Source: an uncultured Collinsella sp. | GTDB lineage: Bacteria; Actinomycetota; Coriobacteriia; Coriobacteriales; Coriobacteriaceae | NCBI GenBank assembly: GCA_902490095.1 | Contig: CABUCQ010000089.1 | Location: 1-8,339, forward strand | DNA length: 8,339 nt | Reading direction: 5' to 3' | Part shown: positions 6,135 through 8,339 of the stretch, one piece after another | Position numbering within the stretch: the stretch's first letter is position 1 | Layout of the letters: each line of letters begins with the position of its first letter | Program-made: the position numbers and the translations under genes | Notes under the pieces: model-generated | Databases searched by the model: none | What the model was told of the DNA's origin: nothing | The model's input: only the letters and a program-made list of their open reading frames with translations

Positions 6135-6889
6135 TGCGCGCCGGGGATTTTGTCGGCGCCAAGATCTATCGCAAGCCCACCGAGGACAAGCGCACCAAAA
6201 AGGACGGCACGCCGCGCAGCCCTAAAAAGCTCGGAAAGATTCACTTTCCGGTCTTTACCCCGGGCGGTACGCGCGTGGTCGGCTTTATGGTCCGCCAGTC
6301 CGATATCGCGGGCATGATCGAGCGCCCCGATCGATTCGTAGCGCTCGACGCCATTGGTGTCTACGAGGGCGCCATTGCGGTCGATGACGTCAAGGACACG
6401 TACGATGCCGCCGCCGCTAAGCGCCTCGACATCAACCTGGACGATTGCATCATCTGGGTCGGTATGGACGTGCGCACGGAATCGGGCGACGTCGTGGGCT
6501 ATTGCTCGGATGTGGAGTTCAAGCCGCGTTCGGGCATCGTGCAGGCATTCTATGTGACCGCCGGTGCTGCTTCGAGTGTTTTGGTCGGTGACACGCAGGT
6601 GCCGCCGACGATGCTGCGCGGTTATGCGGACGGCGCAATGATCGTTTCGGACGAGGTCAAGTCGCTCGGGTATTCGGGCGGTGCGGCTGCCAAGGCCGCC
6701 GAGGCCAGCGTCGTGGTGGGCGACAAGGTCAAAAAGGGCGCCAAGGTGCTCGACGACAAGGGATCGGTTGCCGTGGACAAGGGCAGTCGCGCACTGGGCA
6801 AGCAGCTCGGCAAGACGCGCGGCATGTTCAAGGCCTTTAAGGACGAATACCAAAAGGCGAGCGGAGGCTCGTCAAAAGCTACAAAATAG
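6134..6889 (+). CDS. Double PRC-barrel domain protein
   Basis: This 251-residue soluble protein appears to contain two PRC-barrel-like beta domains, ~4-85 and ~107-175. Each has the pattern of a short strand, GxVVGxxxDV- or VVGFMV-like turns, and an LDAIGVYEG / RGYADGAMIVS closing strand. A Lys/Gly/Ala-rich, probably flexible C-terminal region follows (~183-251). PRC barrels occur in ribosome-maturation, photosynthetic and sporulation proteins as protein-interaction modules; no specific role is assigned here. The N-terminal ~35 residues are strongly basic (KPTEDKRTKK..., SPKKLGK), perhaps for nucleic-acid or lipid contact. The start codon overlaps the YtxH stop by one base, with no ribosome site of its own, so coupled translation is expected. 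A terminator follows. Confidence 0.8.
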   Translation: MRAGDFVGAKIYRKPTEDKRTKKDGTPRSPKKLGKIHFPVFTPGGTRVVGFMVRQSDIAGMIERPDRFVALDAIGVYEGAIAVDDVKDTYDAAAAKRLDINLDDCIIWVGMDVRTESGDVVGYCSDVEFKPRSGIVQAFYVTAGAASSVLVGDTQVPPTMLRGYADGAMIVSDEVKSLGYSGGAAAKAAEASVVVGDKVKKGAKVLDDKGSVAVDKGSRALGKQLGKTRGMFKAFKDEYQKASGGSSKATK

Positions 6890-6910
6890 CGACGTACCAA
6901 ATGATGGGAG

Positions 6911-6948
6911 GCAAGCCGGAGACCTGTTGCTCCGGCTTGCTGTGTTTA
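6911..6948 (+). terminator. Hairpin terminator after the YtxH / PRC-barrel operon
   Basis: GCAAGCCGGAG at 6911-6921 pairs perfectly with CTCCGGCTTGC at 6930-6940 (11 pairs, 8-base loop). The moderately T-rich tail TGTGTTTA follows. The weak T-run suggests some read-through, which may matter because the next gene's ribosome site begins about 10 bases later. Confidence 0.75.
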
Positions 6949-6961
6949 TGGGGGAGGGCAC

Positions 6962-8339
6962 ATGCGCCAAAACGGATCCAACTTAAACGAGCGTTCGGGT
7001 GCGCGTCCGACGGCGCGCCGCGATTTGGGGCAGCTGCCCAGCGGTCAGCGCAAGCGTCACCGTAAGCCCGGCGCGATGTACCTCAACCATAGCCGCGGGT
7101 TTAGCGACCGCAGTGCGCGCATCGGCAACAGCCGTACGCCCCGTCGTTCGTCTCGCCTGCCCTACGCGCTCATCGCCGTGGGTTGCGCGCTCGTGCTGTT
7201 TATCGCTGCCGTCGTGGGCTACGTCAACCGCAGTGTGGACGTGGAGCTCAACGGCCAGAAGACCGCGGTGCGTGTGGGCTCTACGCTGCAGAATCTCATC
7301 GATGACCAGGAGTTGACTGACACCTACGACGCAGGCGACCTGCTGGCCGTCGATGACAGCGTGCTCAAGCGCCATGGGGGCGAAAAGCTGTCGGTGAAGG
7401 TCGACGGCAAGCGCGTGAAGCAGGGCAAATGGGATAGCCGCGAACTCGAGGGCGGCGAGAAGGTGACGGTCAAGGATGGCCGTAACACTTACGAGAAGCA
7501 CGAGGTTCAGGCTACGGTTATCGAGCCCAAGCTCAAGGTCGAGGGTACGGGCGCTATCGAGTATGTGCAGACGTGGGGTGTCCAGGGCCGCTCCGAGGTG
7601 TGGGTTGGTGAGCAGTCGGGCAAGACGCAAGACCGCGGCGAGGTTGTGCCCGCCACCGATTGCGTTGTTGCGTGCGCCAGCGTGGCGCCCAAGGGCAACA
7701 AAAAGTACGTGGCGCTGACGTTTGACGAGGGTCCGAGCGGCGCCACCAAACAGATCTTGCAGGTGCTCAAGGAAAAGGGCGTCACCGCGACGTTCTTCCT
7801 TTCGGGCGATGCGGTCGAGGCCTCGCCTGCCACGGCCAAGGCGATTGTCGATGCCGGGTGCGAGATCGGATCCAACAGCTACAGCGACGATTCGCTCAAG
7901 GGTCAGGACCGTGAGGCTGTGCGCGAACAGATCACGAAAGGCACCGATGCGATTAAGTCGGCGACCGGCGTGAAGACGATGCTACTGCGTGCTCCCTACG
8001 CTGCCTTTGACGAGCAAAACTGGATTGATGCGATGGACCTGGTCTCCGCCGTGGTCTCGTGGAATATTGACTCGGGCGACTGGCTGCTCAACGGTGCCGA
8101 CGAGCAAGTCTCGACGGTGCTCGATTCGGTGACGCCGGGCAATATCGTGCTGCTCACCGATAGAGACGAATGCGCCGAGCAGACACTCGAGGCGCTGCCG
8201 CAGATTATCGACGGCCTCATTGCCGACGGCTACAAGATCGTGACGCTCAGCGACCTGGTCAAGACGGACACGTCGCTGAGCAAAAAGCTCACCTCGCTGA
8301 CGAAGGTCACCATGCCCAAGGACGCCGTGTTCCCCCAAC
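6962..8339 (+). CDS. Membrane-anchored NodB-fold (polysaccharide deacetylase-like) protein, catalytic motifs degenerate; 3' partial
   Basis: At least 459 residues, open at the right edge. A very basic cytoplasmic N-terminus (1-66) precedes a membrane segment (67-87), predicting type II topology with the rest outside. Residues ~91-150 resemble a DUF348/G5-type beta-grasp module (VDVELNGQKTAVRVGSTLQNL); ~150-245 is a beta-rich linker not recognised. The NodB homology domain is ~247-435, but its motifs differ from consensus: TFDDG is TFDEG (253-257); H(S/T)xxH is NSYSD (305-309), losing both metal histidines; RPPYG is RAPYA (343-347); the DSxDW block is kept (370-374); and the motif-5 His (LLHD) is Thr399 in LLTD. 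Deacetylase activity is therefore doubtful. The fold and frame are intact, so it is not an ordinary pseudogene. GGGGAGGG (6951-6958) lies just before ATG 6962; no separate promoter is visible. Confidence 0.9.
   Translation, partial: MRQNGSNLNERSGARPTARRDLGQLPSGQRKRHRKPGAMYLNHSRGFSDRSARIGNSRTPRRSSRLPYALIAVGCALVLFIAAVVGYVNRSVDVELNGQKTAVRVGSTLQNLIDDQELTDTYDAGDLLAVDDSVLKRHGGEKLSVKVDGKRVKQGKWDSRELEGGEKVTVKDGRNTYEKHEVQATVIEPKLKVEGTGAIEYVQTWGVQGRSEVWVGEQSGKTQDRGEVVPATDCVVACASVAPKGNKKYVALTFDEGPSGATKQILQVLKEKGVTATFFLSGDAVEASPATAKAIVDAGCEIGSNSYSDDSLKGQDREAVREQITKGTDAIKSATGVKTMLLRAPYAAFDEQNWIDAMDLVSAVVSWNIDSGDWLLNGADEQVSTVLDSVTPGNIVLLTDRDECAEQTLEALPQIIDGLIADGYKIVTLSDLVKTDTSLSKKLTSLTKVTMPKDAVFPQ

Overview
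The window looks like chromosome from a high-GC, host-associated actinobacterium. The protein repertoire and the heavy use of GCC/CTC/GTC/CGC codons suggest Coriobacteriia, most like Collinsella. This is judged from recognition of protein style, not from any database search. There is no rRNA, tRNA, CRISPR array, insertion sequence or phage gene. It reads as core chromosome with tight gene packing, and no stretch over about 190 bases lacks a gene.

Layout from left to right: (1) a plus-strand DUF362 protein with a two-cluster ferredoxin module, closed by a strong bidirectional terminator. (2) A minus-strand membrane-anchored alpha/beta hydrolase, convergent with gene 1. (3) A 186-base divergent intergenic region with a good minus-strand promoter bracketed by two small palindromes, and a separate extended -10 promoter for the plus strand. 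(4) A hemolysin III family 7-TM membrane protein. (5) A CNNM/CorC-type transporter-like protein (DUF21, two CBS domains, C-terminal CorC domain). (6) Only 24 bases on, a 277-residue protein whose first ~150 residues resemble the N-terminal domain of cyanophycin synthetase, with an intact HxxEH motif but no ligase domains, followed by a Lys/Arg-free acidic tail. (7) A small YtxH-type stress protein with its own TATAAT element, its stop overlapping the start of (8) a double PRC-barrel protein; this pair ends in an 11-bp-stem hairpin terminator. (9) A membrane-anchored NodB/polysaccharide-deacetylase-fold protein running off the right edge, in which most metal-binding and catalytic motif residues are replaced.

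The genes do not form one obvious pathway. Several concern the envelope: the hydrolase, hemolysin III, CNNM, YtxH and NodB-like proteins are all predicted membrane-inserted or membrane-anchored. The two most notable items are the stand-alone cyanophycin-synthetase N-domain-like protein and the apparently catalytically dead deacetylase. The best regulatory observation is the pair of palindromes sitting on the -35 and -10/start region of the hydrolase promoter.
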